A stretch of 64,000 nt of DNA from NCBI GenBank assembly GCA_965215115.1, contig OZ244050.1, forward strand, positions 2,976,001-3,040,000, written 5' to 3'. Position numbers and translations under genes: made by a program. The stretch comes from CALDTK01 sp965215115. Its GTDB lineage: Bacteria > Bacteroidota > Bacteroidia > Chitinophagales > Saprospiraceae. Positions 55,945 through 63,617 of this stretch are shown here, one piece after another (within the stretch, counting starts at the first letter, position 1; every line of letters begins with the position of its first letter). The notes beneath the pieces are model-generated. The model was not told the origin of the DNA. It did no database searches and saw only the letters and a program-made list of their open reading frames with translations.

Positions 55945-56280
55945 ATGCCCAAGCGCGTAGACCCGATCCCCGAGCACGTCTGGCAGCCGCGCGAACGTAT
56001 CGTGGCGTGTGAGTTGTGCGGTCGGAAAGGCCTCAAGCTCACTGAACATCATTTGATGCCCAAGGCCGTCCACCGCAAGCAGCGCTACCGACGGATGTAC
56101 GAGCGTGAGGACATGCTTACGCGAAAACTAATAATTTGCCGACCGTGCCACTCGGCGATTCACAGATGCATCCCGGACGAGAAGGTGCTGGCGGCGGAGT
56201 ACGCGACGAAGGAGGCGCTGATAGGGAATGAGTGTTTGATGAAGCAGGTGGCGTACTTCGGGCGGCAGCGGGTGCGGTGA
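55945..56280 (+). CDS. HNH nuclease-like protein, copy 2
   Basis: 111 residues, about four-fifths identical to copy 1. CELCG and CRPCH zinc sites, LTEHHLMPKAVH and CHSAIHR are all intact. The first 70 bases of the gene and the upstream hairpin CCGTTTTCGCGAAAG are almost the same as in copy 1, while the rest has diverged more. The hairpin (55918-55932, G-T in the stem) ends 12 bases before ATG; another copy lies at 55867. It is convergent with a decayed toxin-antitoxin pair. Confidence 0.8.
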   Translation: MPKRVDPIPEHVWQPRERIVACELCGRKGLKLTEHHLMPKAVHRKQRYRRMYEREDMLTRKLIICRPCHSAIHRCIPDEKVLAAEYATKEALIGNECLMKQVAYFGRQRVR

Positions 56281-56324
56281 CGGCCCAATAGGTGTACGGG
56301 AGGCTAAATGAAGAATTTAAAAGA

Positions 56325-56524
56325 TCATATTTTGTTTTTATCGACAAGTTTCCGCAGGTTTTCTTTCGGAATATCACTCTGAAGCCGCCCGACTTGCCCC
56401 GACGAGCACCGGGGTTTGGTAGCCGAACCTTATACACCGCGATCTCATCGCCGCCCTTTCGGTACTTTTTCGCTAAACGGCGCGTCTCACGATCGAACTC
56501 TTCGGTGATGGAGACGGTAATCAC
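56325..56524 (-). pseudogene. RelE/ParE-type toxin remnant
   Basis: The N-terminus is a recognisable RelE/ParE toxin (MITVSITEEFDRETRRLAKKY, then KSGGFRVIF). After that the frame is lost; the next frame reads KENLRKLVDKNKI and stops at 56325-56327, as in the C-terminus of such toxins (KENLxxxELxxL). So part of the middle is deleted and a frameshift separates the two ends. It overlaps the antitoxin remnant by four bases. Confidence 0.65.
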
Positions 56525-56860
56525 GCTTTGCGCTCATCTTCGCGAAGATCGTCGAGTAGCGAGTCGAGCGCACCGGCCGCAAGTACTCTACCCTCGACGT
56601 AGTCTTGCAGGCCGCGCTCGATGGTGTCGGTGGCACTGGGCAGGTATTCGCGCGCCGCATCGAAGGAGTCGGGGCGGGCCTCGCGGACCTGCTTAACCAG
56701 CGTGTAGAGCTCATGCAGCACTGATGCGTCTGCTGCCACGACCCACTAGAAGATCTGCTCCCGCATGTCCTCGACTTCGATGTCGGCCTCGTGCGGGGCA
56801 GTGATGGCCTATTGTTCGTGGTTCATGCGCACTAGATAGGCACGGAGTTTCTGTTGCACG
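56521..56860 (-). pseudogene. Antitoxin-like gene broken by two in-frame stops
   Basis: The frame reads VQQKLRAYLVRMNHEQ, stop, AITAPHEADIEVEDMREQIF, stop, WVVAADASVLHELYTLVKQ and so on to DLREDERKA. A second relic at 58062-58193 reads KRERIYEWIEAADTTVLNEL where this one has the second stop, showing that the stop (TAG) replaced a Glu codon. A shorter ORF from GTG 56739 could still make 72 residues. Partner of the decayed toxin. Confidence 0.6.
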
Positions 56861-56932
56861 CGGACCCTTCTTACATTCTCCTTTTTCGACAAGCGGCTTG
56901 GTCACCCGCGTCGGACCTTGGGGAGAGCGACG

Positions 56933-57001
56933 ATGGACGATAGACCGCTGCGCTAATGGATAATGGACCGCTGCGCTGATGGACGATTGACCGCCGAGCT
57001 A
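56933..57001. repeat. Three tandem 23-base units
   Basis: Units ATGGACGATAGACCGCTGCG.. at 56933, 56956 and 56979. The same unit plus about 50 bases before it (GACAAGCG..GTCGGACCTT..GGGAGAGCGA) recurs at 58360-58430, marking a duplicated block. Confidence 0.85.
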
Positions 57002-57031
57002 ATGGAGCCCGAGACCACAATTCGGGCTGGA

Positions 57032-57634
57032 CTACCGACTCGTAATCCTCGCTTCGCAGGTTTGGCTGCGTCGAGGCTGGCGACTTCCGTCAAAACGCCA
57101 GCACCGTCCATAAACTGAGCAGTAGCAAAATTCGATGCGGAGTTGATCCCTGATGGCTCGCACCGTGTCGTCGGTGCCCGGGAAACGGCGTGTGATCAGC
57201 TCAGCCACGACGATCTGTTCTCCGGGGGCCATGACGCTGCTGTCGACTTGTTGATTACTGCTGAGGTCGATGTCGAGGCCCGGCATACGTTCGGCGACAA
57301 CATCATCCAAAAAGTAACTCTCAGTCTCGATGCCGCCGACGAGGTAGCGTGCGTCGCCGATGATAGCCGGGCCGATGCCTTTGTTGGTAAGGATGTACCT
57401 GATCGTGATGTCATCGGCGCCAAAATTGGTATAAGGGATAGCCTCGATGTACGGCCACGCAGACGCGGCGCGTTGCTCGATGAGGAGCTCCTGTTGCTGG
57501 CGCGTGAGGTAGGCTTCGAAGGCAGCAACACCCGTGCCCACGAGGCTAATCGCAATGGCGACAATAGAGAGGGCGAGGGCGCGATCGATGCGCCGTCGCG
57601 GACTGTTGCTCGCGGGTGGGGTCTCTTCCGACAT
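57032..57634 (-). CDS. Single-pass membrane protein, unknown function
   Basis: 200 residues with one hydrophobic helix (about 19-42, ALALSIVAIAISLVGTGVAAFEAYL) after a polar N-terminus and a soluble strand-rich C-terminal part with the cysteines in FCYCSVYGRCW. This is a common design for small membrane-anchored proteins of unknown role in Bacteroidota. A GAC/GTC mini-hairpin with GGAA loop (57082-57096) lies in its 3' part. ATG 57634 is chosen. Confidence 0.6.
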   Translation of the reverse strand: MSEETPPASNSPRRRIDRALALSIVAIAISLVGTGVAAFEAYLTRQQQELLIEQRAASAWPYIEAIPYTNFGADDITIRYILTNKGIGPAIIGDARYLVGGIETESYFLDDVVAERMPGLDIDLSSNQQVDSSVMAPGEQIVVAELITRRFPGTDDTVRAIRDQLRIEFCYCSVYGRCWRFDGSRQPRRSQTCEARITSR

Positions 57635-57715
57635 CGCGCTAAAAGTAGTATCGTCGCTCACAACCTGCCGACGTGGTGCATCCGGCAAATGTGGACCCGG
57701 GCTTCGTCGTCCGCA

Positions 57716-58057
57716 CATTCGAGCACGTCTGGCAGCCACGCGAACGCGTCGTCGCCTGCGAGGTGTGCGGGCGCAAGCACCTCAAGCCCACCGAGCAACA
57801 CCTGGCTCGCCAGCGGGGCCACATCCACAATAGCTCGCAAGGCCGTCCACCGCAAGCAGCGCTACCGCCGGATGTACGACAGGGAAGACATGCGTACGCG
57901 AAAACTCCTGGTGTGCCGCCCGTGCCACTCGGCGATCCACCGGTGCATCCCGGACGAGAAGGTGCTCGCCGCGGAGTACGCGACGCGGGAGGCGCTGATG
58001 GGGAATGATCGTCTGATGAAACAGGTAGCGTATTTCGCGGGACAGCGGGTGCGGTGA
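57716..58057 (+). pseudogene. HNH gene copy 3, frameshifted
   Basis: The first part reads FEHVWQPRERVVACEVCGRKHLKPTEQHL in one frame; after about 30 extra bases the rest (KAVHRKQRYRRMYDREDM..LLVCRPCHSAIHRCIPDE..) continues in another. The HNH His pair is also changed (EQH instead of EHH), and the 5' end with the start codon and hairpin is replaced. Non-functional as a nuclease. It sits against a relic of the same antitoxin as copy 2. Confidence 0.75.
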
Positions 58058-58061
58058 GGTA

Positions 58062-58193
58062 CAACTCATTTAGCACCGTAGTGTCGGCCGCCTCAATCCA
58101 CTCGTAGATCCGCTCCCGCTTGTCGTAGTCATCGGGTTCGGCAACGGGGGTAAGGACTTGGGTTTCCCGCTTTCATGCGCGCAACATAGACAC
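58062..58193 (-). pseudogene. Second relic of the antitoxin-like gene
   Basis: Reads TPVAEPDDYDKRERIYEWIEAADTTVLNEL in one frame, with VYVARMKAG in another frame before it, matching the pieces of the antitoxin at 56521-56860. Only the N-terminal third is present. It is convergent with HNH copy 3 exactly as the other relic is with HNH copy 2. Confidence 0.6.
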
Positions 58194-58344
58194 TGCCCTT
58201 GTGTCGTGATCGGCGAGCCCCATTTGCCAAGAAGCGCGCATGGCTCATTTCATGCGGGCGTGTCGGCCGCCACCGCTGCGCTCGGGTCGGGTTTTGCGGA
58301 AGCGGTGTTCAAAGAATGTGAAGACTCGGCCCCTTCCCCACAAC

Positions 58345-58430
58345 GCCCTTTTTTGACAAGCGACTAGGGCACTCGTGTCGGACCTTTGGGAGAGCGATAA
58401 CGGACGATGGACCGCTGCGCTATTGGACGA
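58345..58430. repeat. Copy of the 56880-56960 block
   Basis: TTTTTTGACAAGCGACTAGG followed by GTCGGACCTTTGGGAGAGCGA and GGACGATGGACCGCTGCGCT recurs from 56882-56955 with a few changes. It shows that the segment HNH, antitoxin and this tail was duplicated as a unit. Confidence 0.8.
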
Positions 58431-58472
58431 TGGACTGGGGACCAGCTTAGCCAGGCACACCCGGTCTAGTAT

Positions 58473-58547
58473 CCACCAGGCGCAGCCGGTCCAAAGTCCC
58501 ACGGGCGCAGCCGATCCAAGGTCCACCAGGCGCAGCCGGTCCATCAG
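58473..58547. repeat. Three tandem 25-base units before dnaE
   Basis: Units CCACCAGGCGCAGCCGGTCC.. start at 58473, 58498 and 58523. They lie between the duplicated block and the dnaE start at 58584, so they may sit in its promoter or leader. Confidence 0.88.
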
Positions 58548-58583
58548 CAACGCGGTCCCAAATCCCTCAGTCCCCCTCCCCCT

Positions 58584-61500
58584 ATGCCCAACTACGCCCA
58601 CCTCCACTGCCACACGCAGTACTCCTTGCTCGACGGCGCCGCGCCCATCGGGGCCATGATGGACAAGGCCAAGGCCGACGGGCAGCTCGGGGTCGCGATC
58701 ACGGACCACGGCAATATGTTCGGGGCCTTCAAGTTCGTCGCCGAGGCGCGCAAGCGCAACCTCAAGCCCATCATCGGGTGTGAATTTTACATGGTCGACG
58801 ACCGGCACCGCAAGGAGTTCTCGCGGGCGAAGGGCGAGAAGGACAACCGCTACCACCAGTTGCTGCTCGCCAAGAATCGCAAGGGCTACGAGAATCTGTC
58901 GAAGCTCTGCTCCATCGGCTACGTCGAAGGACTTTACTCGAAGTGGCCCCGCATCGACAAGGAGGCGCTCGAGGGGCGGACCGAGGGCCTCATCGCGACG
59001 AGCTGCTGCATCGGGGCCATCGTGCCGCAACTCCTCTGGCAGGGCAAGGACGCCGAGGCCGAGGAGGAGCTCAAGTGGTGGCTCGCGCGCTTCGGCGACG
59101 ACTACTACATCGAGCTCCAGCGGCACAAGGGCTTGGAGAATATCGACAACACGGGGGTCTCGCAGGAGGATATCAACCAGAAGCTGCTACGCCTTGCGGC
59201 AAAACACAAGGTCAAGACCATCGTCACGAACGACTCGCACTACCTCGAGGAGGAGGACGCCGAGCCGCACGACATCCTGCTGTGTATCAACACCGGCGAG
59301 CGCCAGGAGAACACGGACCGCTTTAAGTTCCCGAGCTCGGACTTCTTCTTCAAGACCCAGGAGCAGATGTCGCGCCTGTTCGCGGACGTGCCCGAGGCCG
59401 TAGACCGGACCCTGGAGATCGTCGACAAGGTGGAGGACATCAAACTCGAGCGGGATATCCTGTTGCCGAATTATCCGTTGCCGGCGGGTTTCACGGATCA
59501 GGATGCGTACCTGCGTCACATCACGTACGAAGGCGCGCAGCGGAAGTATGGGTTGGGTTTTGGCGAAAGCCACCGAGAGCGTCTCGACTTCGAACTCGAT
59601 GTCATCAAGCAGTCGGGTTACCCGGGGTACTTCCTCATCGTACAGGACTTCACGACCGAGGCGAGGAAACTCGGCGTAAGCGTCGGACCGGGTCGTGGAT
59701 CGGCGGCCGGGAGTGCGGTGGCGTACTGTCTCGGGATCACGAACGTCGATCCGATTAAATACGACTTGCTGTTCGAGAGATTCCTGAATCCGGAACGCGT
59801 ATCGATGCCGGATATCGACATCGACTTCGACGATGAAGGTCGCCAGAAGGTGATCGATTACGTGGTCGATAAGTACGGCAAGAATCAGGTGGCGCAGATC
59901 ATTACCTACGGTTCGATGAAAGCCAAGTCGGCCGTGCGCGACGTCGGGCGCGTGATGGACATCCCGCTCTCGGAGGTCGACACGGTGGCGAAGTCCTTCC
60001 CGGACCACCTCGCGGCGAGCCTCGAGAAGGTGCTGAAGCCCGGCGGAATGGACAAGGACTTCCGCGGCCTGCTCAACGCCGAGGACGCCGAGAAGGCCGA
60101 GCGTTTTCGGCAGTTCGCGACCCAGAAGGACCACATCGGGCAGATGATCCGCACGGCGCAGCGGCTCGAGGGCTCGGTGCGCAACACCGGCATCCACGCC
60201 TGTGGCGTGATCATCACCCCGGACGACATCACGAAGTACGTCCCGGTGCTCACGGCCAAGGATTCGGACCTACTGGTGAGCCAGTTCGACAACTCCGTCG
60301 CCGAGGAAGCGGGCCTGCTGAAGATGGACTTCCTCGGCCTGAAGACCCTCACGATCATCCGCGACGCCGTCCGGATGGTGAAGGACAACCACGGCGTCGA
60401 CCTCGACATGGACCTCGTCGACCTGGCCGACGAGAAGACCTACCAACTCTTCCAGCGCGGCGAGACCGTGGGGGTGTTCCAGTACGAGTCCGGCGGCATG
60501 CAGAAGCACCTGATCGCGCTCGCCCCGACGGAGTTCGCGGATTTGATCGCGATGAACGCGCTCTATCGGCCGGGCCCGATGCAGTACATTCCTGATTTTT
60601 GTGACCGGAAGCACGGGCGGGCGCCGGTGACGTTCGATCTACAGGATATGGAGGAGTACCTCCACGAAACGTACGGTATCTGCCTCGCGGGCGACGCCCT
60701 CGTGTACGATGCGGATACGGGGGCGCAGGTGCGGATTGATCAGTTAGAAGATCGCGTCGGCAACTTCTACGTCCAGGGTGTCGACGATGACCTTAACGCA
60801 CAGCGAGCGAAGGCGACTCACTGGATGTGTAACGGCGTTCGACAGACGTACGAAGTCAGATTGCGGAGTGGCAAAAAGTTGCGGCTCACGGCAAATCACG
60901 AACTCCTGGGTGAGGACGGTTGGCAGCGGCTGGACGCATTCAATGCCGGGGATTACCTTGCGACACCGGAGCGTTTAGATGTAATCGACGAGCAGGAGTT
61001 TGACGAAGATCGTCTGCGGGTGCTCGCCTACCTCATCGCAGATGGGTCCTTGTCTAGCGTCGGTCCGACGGCGGACTTCGTGAACAAGGACGCTCGCCTC
61101 TTGACAGCGTACAAAGCGAGCGTCACGAAAGCCTTCGACAGGCTCGAGACCACCTCGCTAATGCAGGTACGGGGCGTCGAACGCGTGATGGTACGCGGCG
61201 TGGACAAGACCCACTACCACGAAGCGAATAGCCTGGTGGCTTGGCTTCGGGACTTGGGTTTAAAAACGACGACGGGCGGCTGCCGTTCGCAGGAGAAGTT
61301 CATACCGGATTTCGTATTTGGGCTCTCGCCAAAACTCCTTTGTAAGTTCCTAGCCGCTTACTGGGATTGTGACGGGTACATCGGTAAGAAGACGGCTTTC
61401 ATTAAAACGATCAGTCCGCACCTCGCTAGTGGGCTACAGACCCTACTACTCCGTCTGGGCATACAATCGACGGTTTACGAGAGCTACTACCGCACTCAAC

Positions 61501-63383
61501 TCGACGGCGGCGCAGCGCGGACCGCCTACCAGGTCACCGTTCACGACCTTCGTGCATTAGAGCGGACGATCAAACCCTACTTGATCGCAAAAGCCTTCGA
61601 GCCATCTTACTACACTGAACCCGTATCGTCGGAATCTATCCGTCGTCAAACTTTTCTCGCCGAACTCGATCAAGTTTTCCACGGCACGGGCCGCGAACTC
61701 ATGGAGGAATATGAGTTGGATTGCCAACAAGTGATGCCGAAGGCGCGCAAGCGGCCCCGTATCTCAAAGGACATCATCGCGGTCGCAGCGGATCGTCTGA
61801 TGCTGGAAGGAACGCAGAGGGCGATGCGAGTCCACTGGGACGAAATCATCTCAATAACGCCCGCCGGTGAAGAAGCAGTCTACGACATTACCGTAGAAGG
61901 CATTCACAATTTCGTCGCCAATGGCATCATCGTACATAATTGCGTCTACCAGGAGCAAATTATGCTGCTTTCGCAAAAACTCGCCGGCTTTTCGAAAGGC
62001 GAGGCCGACACCTTGCGAAAGGCGATGGGCAAGAAGCAAAAGGCAGTACTCGATAAGATGTACCCGCGCTTCGTCGAAGGCTGTAAGGCGAAAGGTCACC
62101 CAGAAAACAAACTCGAGAAGATCTGGAAAGACTGGGAGCACTTCGCCGCCTACGCGTTCAATAAGTCGCACTCGACTTGCTACGCCTTCGTGGCCTTCCA
62201 GACGGCCTGGCTCAAGGCACACTACCCGGCCGAGTATATGGCGGCCGTGCTGACGCACAACAAGTCCGACCAGAAGAAACTCACCTTCTTCCTGCGGGAG
62301 TGCCGGCGGATGAATATCAAGGTGCTCGGACCGGATGTCAACGAGTCGAAGCTCGACTTTGGCGTCAATGCGAAGGGACAGATTCGCTTCGGGCTTTCGG
62401 CGGTGAAGGGCGTCGGCGAAGGTCCGGTGGAGGAGATTCTGTCCGAGCGCGCGAAGAACGGTCCGTACGAGAGCCTCTTCGGGCTCGTGCGCCGGCTCGA
62501 CCTGCGGCAGATCAACAAGAAAGTGCTGGAGAGTCTGGCGCTCGGTGGCGGGTTCGACGGCTTCGAGGGTCTGCACCGCGCGCAGTACTTCTGCCCGAGC
62601 GACGACGGGAAGTACGGTTCGCTGTTGGAGTACGCCCTGCGGTACGGGCAGGCCTGGCAGCACCAAAAGGCCACGGCCGCCAACAGTCTCTTCGGAGCCA
62701 CCACCGAGACGATGGTTCCTGAGCCCGACATCGCCGACTGTGCACCCTGGCCCCTCATCGAGGCGCTCGACCGCGAGAAGGAGGTGGTCGGGATCTATAT
62801 TTCCGGCCACCCGCTCGACGACTACGAGAAGGAGGTGAAGCACTACTCCAACTGCACGATCGAGGACCTGGAGACGAAGAAGGGCGAGCCGATCAAGCTC
62901 GCGGTCGTGGTGCAGAGCGTCCAGCACCGCGTCTCGAAGAAGGGTACGGGCTGGGGTCTGTTCGTGGTCGGCGACCAGACGGCCACCACGGAGTTTGCGC
63001 TTTTCTCGGAGGACTACCAGCAGTTCAAGCACGCGCTGGAGGCCGGGCAGGTCGTCCTCATCGACGCCAAGTACGAGGAGCGGTGGGGCCGCGAGGGCGA
63101 GTTCCAGTTGCGCCTCAACGAGGTCACGATGATGGAGGCGGTGGCGATCAAGCGCGGGAAGGGGATTACGCTACATCTGCCGGTCCAGATCATCTCGCAG
63201 GACTTCATCGACCGGCTCGATGATTTGTGTAAGGTGCACCACGGGCCGCACTCGCTGAGGCTCCTGCTCATCGAGCCCCACTCGGAGACGGCGATGCCGT
63301 TCGTGAGCCAGCGGACGGTGTTGGCGAATACGGAGTTTATTAGGGAGGTGGAAGGGTTGGGAGTAGAGTATGTGATGGGGTAG
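58584..63383 (+). CDS. dnaE: DNA polymerase III alpha subunit with in-frame intein
   Basis: 1599 codons, of which 420 are an intein; the spliced product is 1179 residues, normal for DnaE1. The PHP domain comes first (YAHLHCHTQYSLLDG, TDHGNMFGAFKF), then the polymerase domain with the catalytic Asp set in MPDIDIDFDDEGR and RPGPMQYI. The intein breaks TYGI/CVYQEQIM next to the active site, so splicing is needed for replication. The C-terminal OB-fold and clamp-binding region follow. Mini-hairpins lie at 59191 (GCAA loop), 59557 (GFGES) and 61966, just after the intein. The upstream region holds tandem repeats. Confidence 0.95.
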   Translation: MPNYAHLHCHTQYSLLDGAAPIGAMMDKAKADGQLGVAITDHGNMFGAFKFVAEARKRNLKPIIGCEFYMVDDRHRKEFSRAKGEKDNRYHQLLLAKNRKGYENLSKLCSIGYVEGLYSKWPRIDKEALEGRTEGLIATSCCIGAIVPQLLWQGKDAEAEEELKWWLARFGDDYYIELQRHKGLENIDNTGVSQEDINQKLLRLAAKHKVKTIVTNDSHYLEEEDAEPHDILLCINTGERQENTDRFKFPSSDFFFKTQEQMSRLFADVPEAVDRTLEIVDKVEDIKLERDILLPNYPLPAGFTDQDAYLRHITYEGAQRKYGLGFGESHRERLDFELDVIKQSGYPGYFLIVQDFTTEARKLGVSVGPGRGSAAGSAVAYCLGITNVDPIKYDLLFERFLNPERVSMPDIDIDFDDEGRQKVIDYVVDKYGKNQVAQIITYGSMKAKSAVRDVGRVMDIPLSEVDTVAKSFPDHLAASLEKVLKPGGMDKDFRGLLNAEDAEKAERFRQFATQKDHIGQMIRTAQRLEGSVRNTGIHACGVIITPDDITKYVPVLTAKDSDLLVSQFDNSVAEEAGLLKMDFLGLKTLTIIRDAVRMVKDNHGVDLDMDLVDLADEKTYQLFQRGETVGVFQYESGGMQKHLIALAPTEFADLIAMNALYRPGPMQYIPDFCDRKHGRAPVTFDLQDMEEYLHETYGICLAGDALVYDADTGAQVRIDQLEDRVGNFYVQGVDDDLNAQRAKATHWMCNGVRQTYEVRLRSGKKLRLTANHELLGEDGWQRLDAFNAGDYLATPERLDVIDEQEFDEDRLRVLAYLIADGSLSSVGPTADFVNKDARLLTAYKASVTKAFDRLETTSLMQVRGVERVMVRGVDKTHYHEANSLVAWLRDLGLKTTTGGCRSQEKFIPDFVFGLSPKLLCKFLAAYWDCDGYIGKKTAFIKTISPHLASGLQTLLLRLGIQSTVYESYYRTQLDGGAARTAYQVTVHDLRALERTIKPYLIAKAFEPSYYTEPVSSESIRRQTFLAELDQVFHGTGRELMEEYELDCQQVMPKARKRPRISKDIIAVAADRLMLEGTQRAMRVHWDEIISITPAGEEAVYDITVEGIHNFVANGIIVHNCVYQEQIMLLSQKLAGFSKGEADTLRKAMGKKQKAVLDKMYPRFVEGCKAKGHPENKLEKIWKDWEHFAAYAFNKSHSTCYAFVAFQTAWLKAHYPAEYMAAVLTHNKSDQKKLTFFLRECRRMNIKVLGPDVNESKLDFGVNAKGQIRFGLSAVKGVGEGPVEEILSERAKNGPYESLFGLVRRLDLRQINKKVLESLALGGGFDGFEGLHRAQYFCPSDDGKYGSLLEYALRYGQAWQHQKATAANSLFGATTETMVPEPDIADCAPWPLIEALDREKEVVGIYISGHPLDDYEKEVKHYSNCTIEDLETKKGEPIKLAVVVQSVQHRVSKKGTGWGLFVVGDQTATTEFALFSEDYQQFKHALEAGQVVLIDAKYEERWGREGEFQLRLNEVTMMEAVAIKRGKGITLHLPVQIISQDFIDRLDDLCKVHHGPHSLRLLLIEPHSETAMPFVSQRTVLANTEFIREVEGLGVEYVMG
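60681..61940 (+). mobile_element. LAGLIDADG intein in dnaE
   Basis: Encodes residues 700-1119 of the precursor (420 residues). It starts with Cys in CLAGDALVYDADTGAQVRI and has block B TANHELLGEDGW (the splicing His). Two DOD endonuclease motifs, LAYLIADGSL and LAAYWDCDGYIG, hold the catalytic Asp residues. It ends VYDITVEGIHNFVANGIIVHN followed by Cys+1 of the extein, so all splicing residues are intact and the endonuclease may be active. GC is lower than in the flanking exteins. A mini-hairpin with GAGA loop is at 61321. Confidence 0.95.
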
Positions 63384-63393
63384 GGAGCGTCAT

Positions 63394-63490
63394 TTTACAC
63401 AAAAGGACACGAAGGCCGTCTTTCGCGCGGACGACGCGCCGTCGAAACCGCCCGCGCTGCACCCCCACTGCTTCGTGTTTCTTTGTGCAT
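63394..63490. repeat. Inverted repeat after dnaE
   Basis: ACACAAAAGGACACGAAG (63396-63413) pairs with CTTCGTGTTTCTTTGTG (63470-63486) across about 55 bases. It lies just after the dnaE stop and may act as terminator or mRNA end structure. Confidence 0.7.
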
Positions 63491-63524
63491 AAAGCGAAGC
63501 GCCTTCACCGCAGTACGAGCCTAT

Positions 63525-63564
63525 AAAAAAGGAGCAACCGCAGTCCTACCGCCGTTGCTCCTTT
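63525..63564 (-). terminator. Bidirectional terminator
   Basis: AAAAAAGGAGCAAC (63525-63538) and GTTGCTCCTTT (63554-63564) form an 11-bp stem. On the minus strand it ends in six T residues and serves the OsmC-like gene; on the plus strand it can back up dnaE. Confidence 0.85.
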
Positions 63565-63617
63565 AAGCAGTAATAGCCAAAAGCGGCTACTCAGATGTGT
63601 TGACGCCCTCGCCGAAC

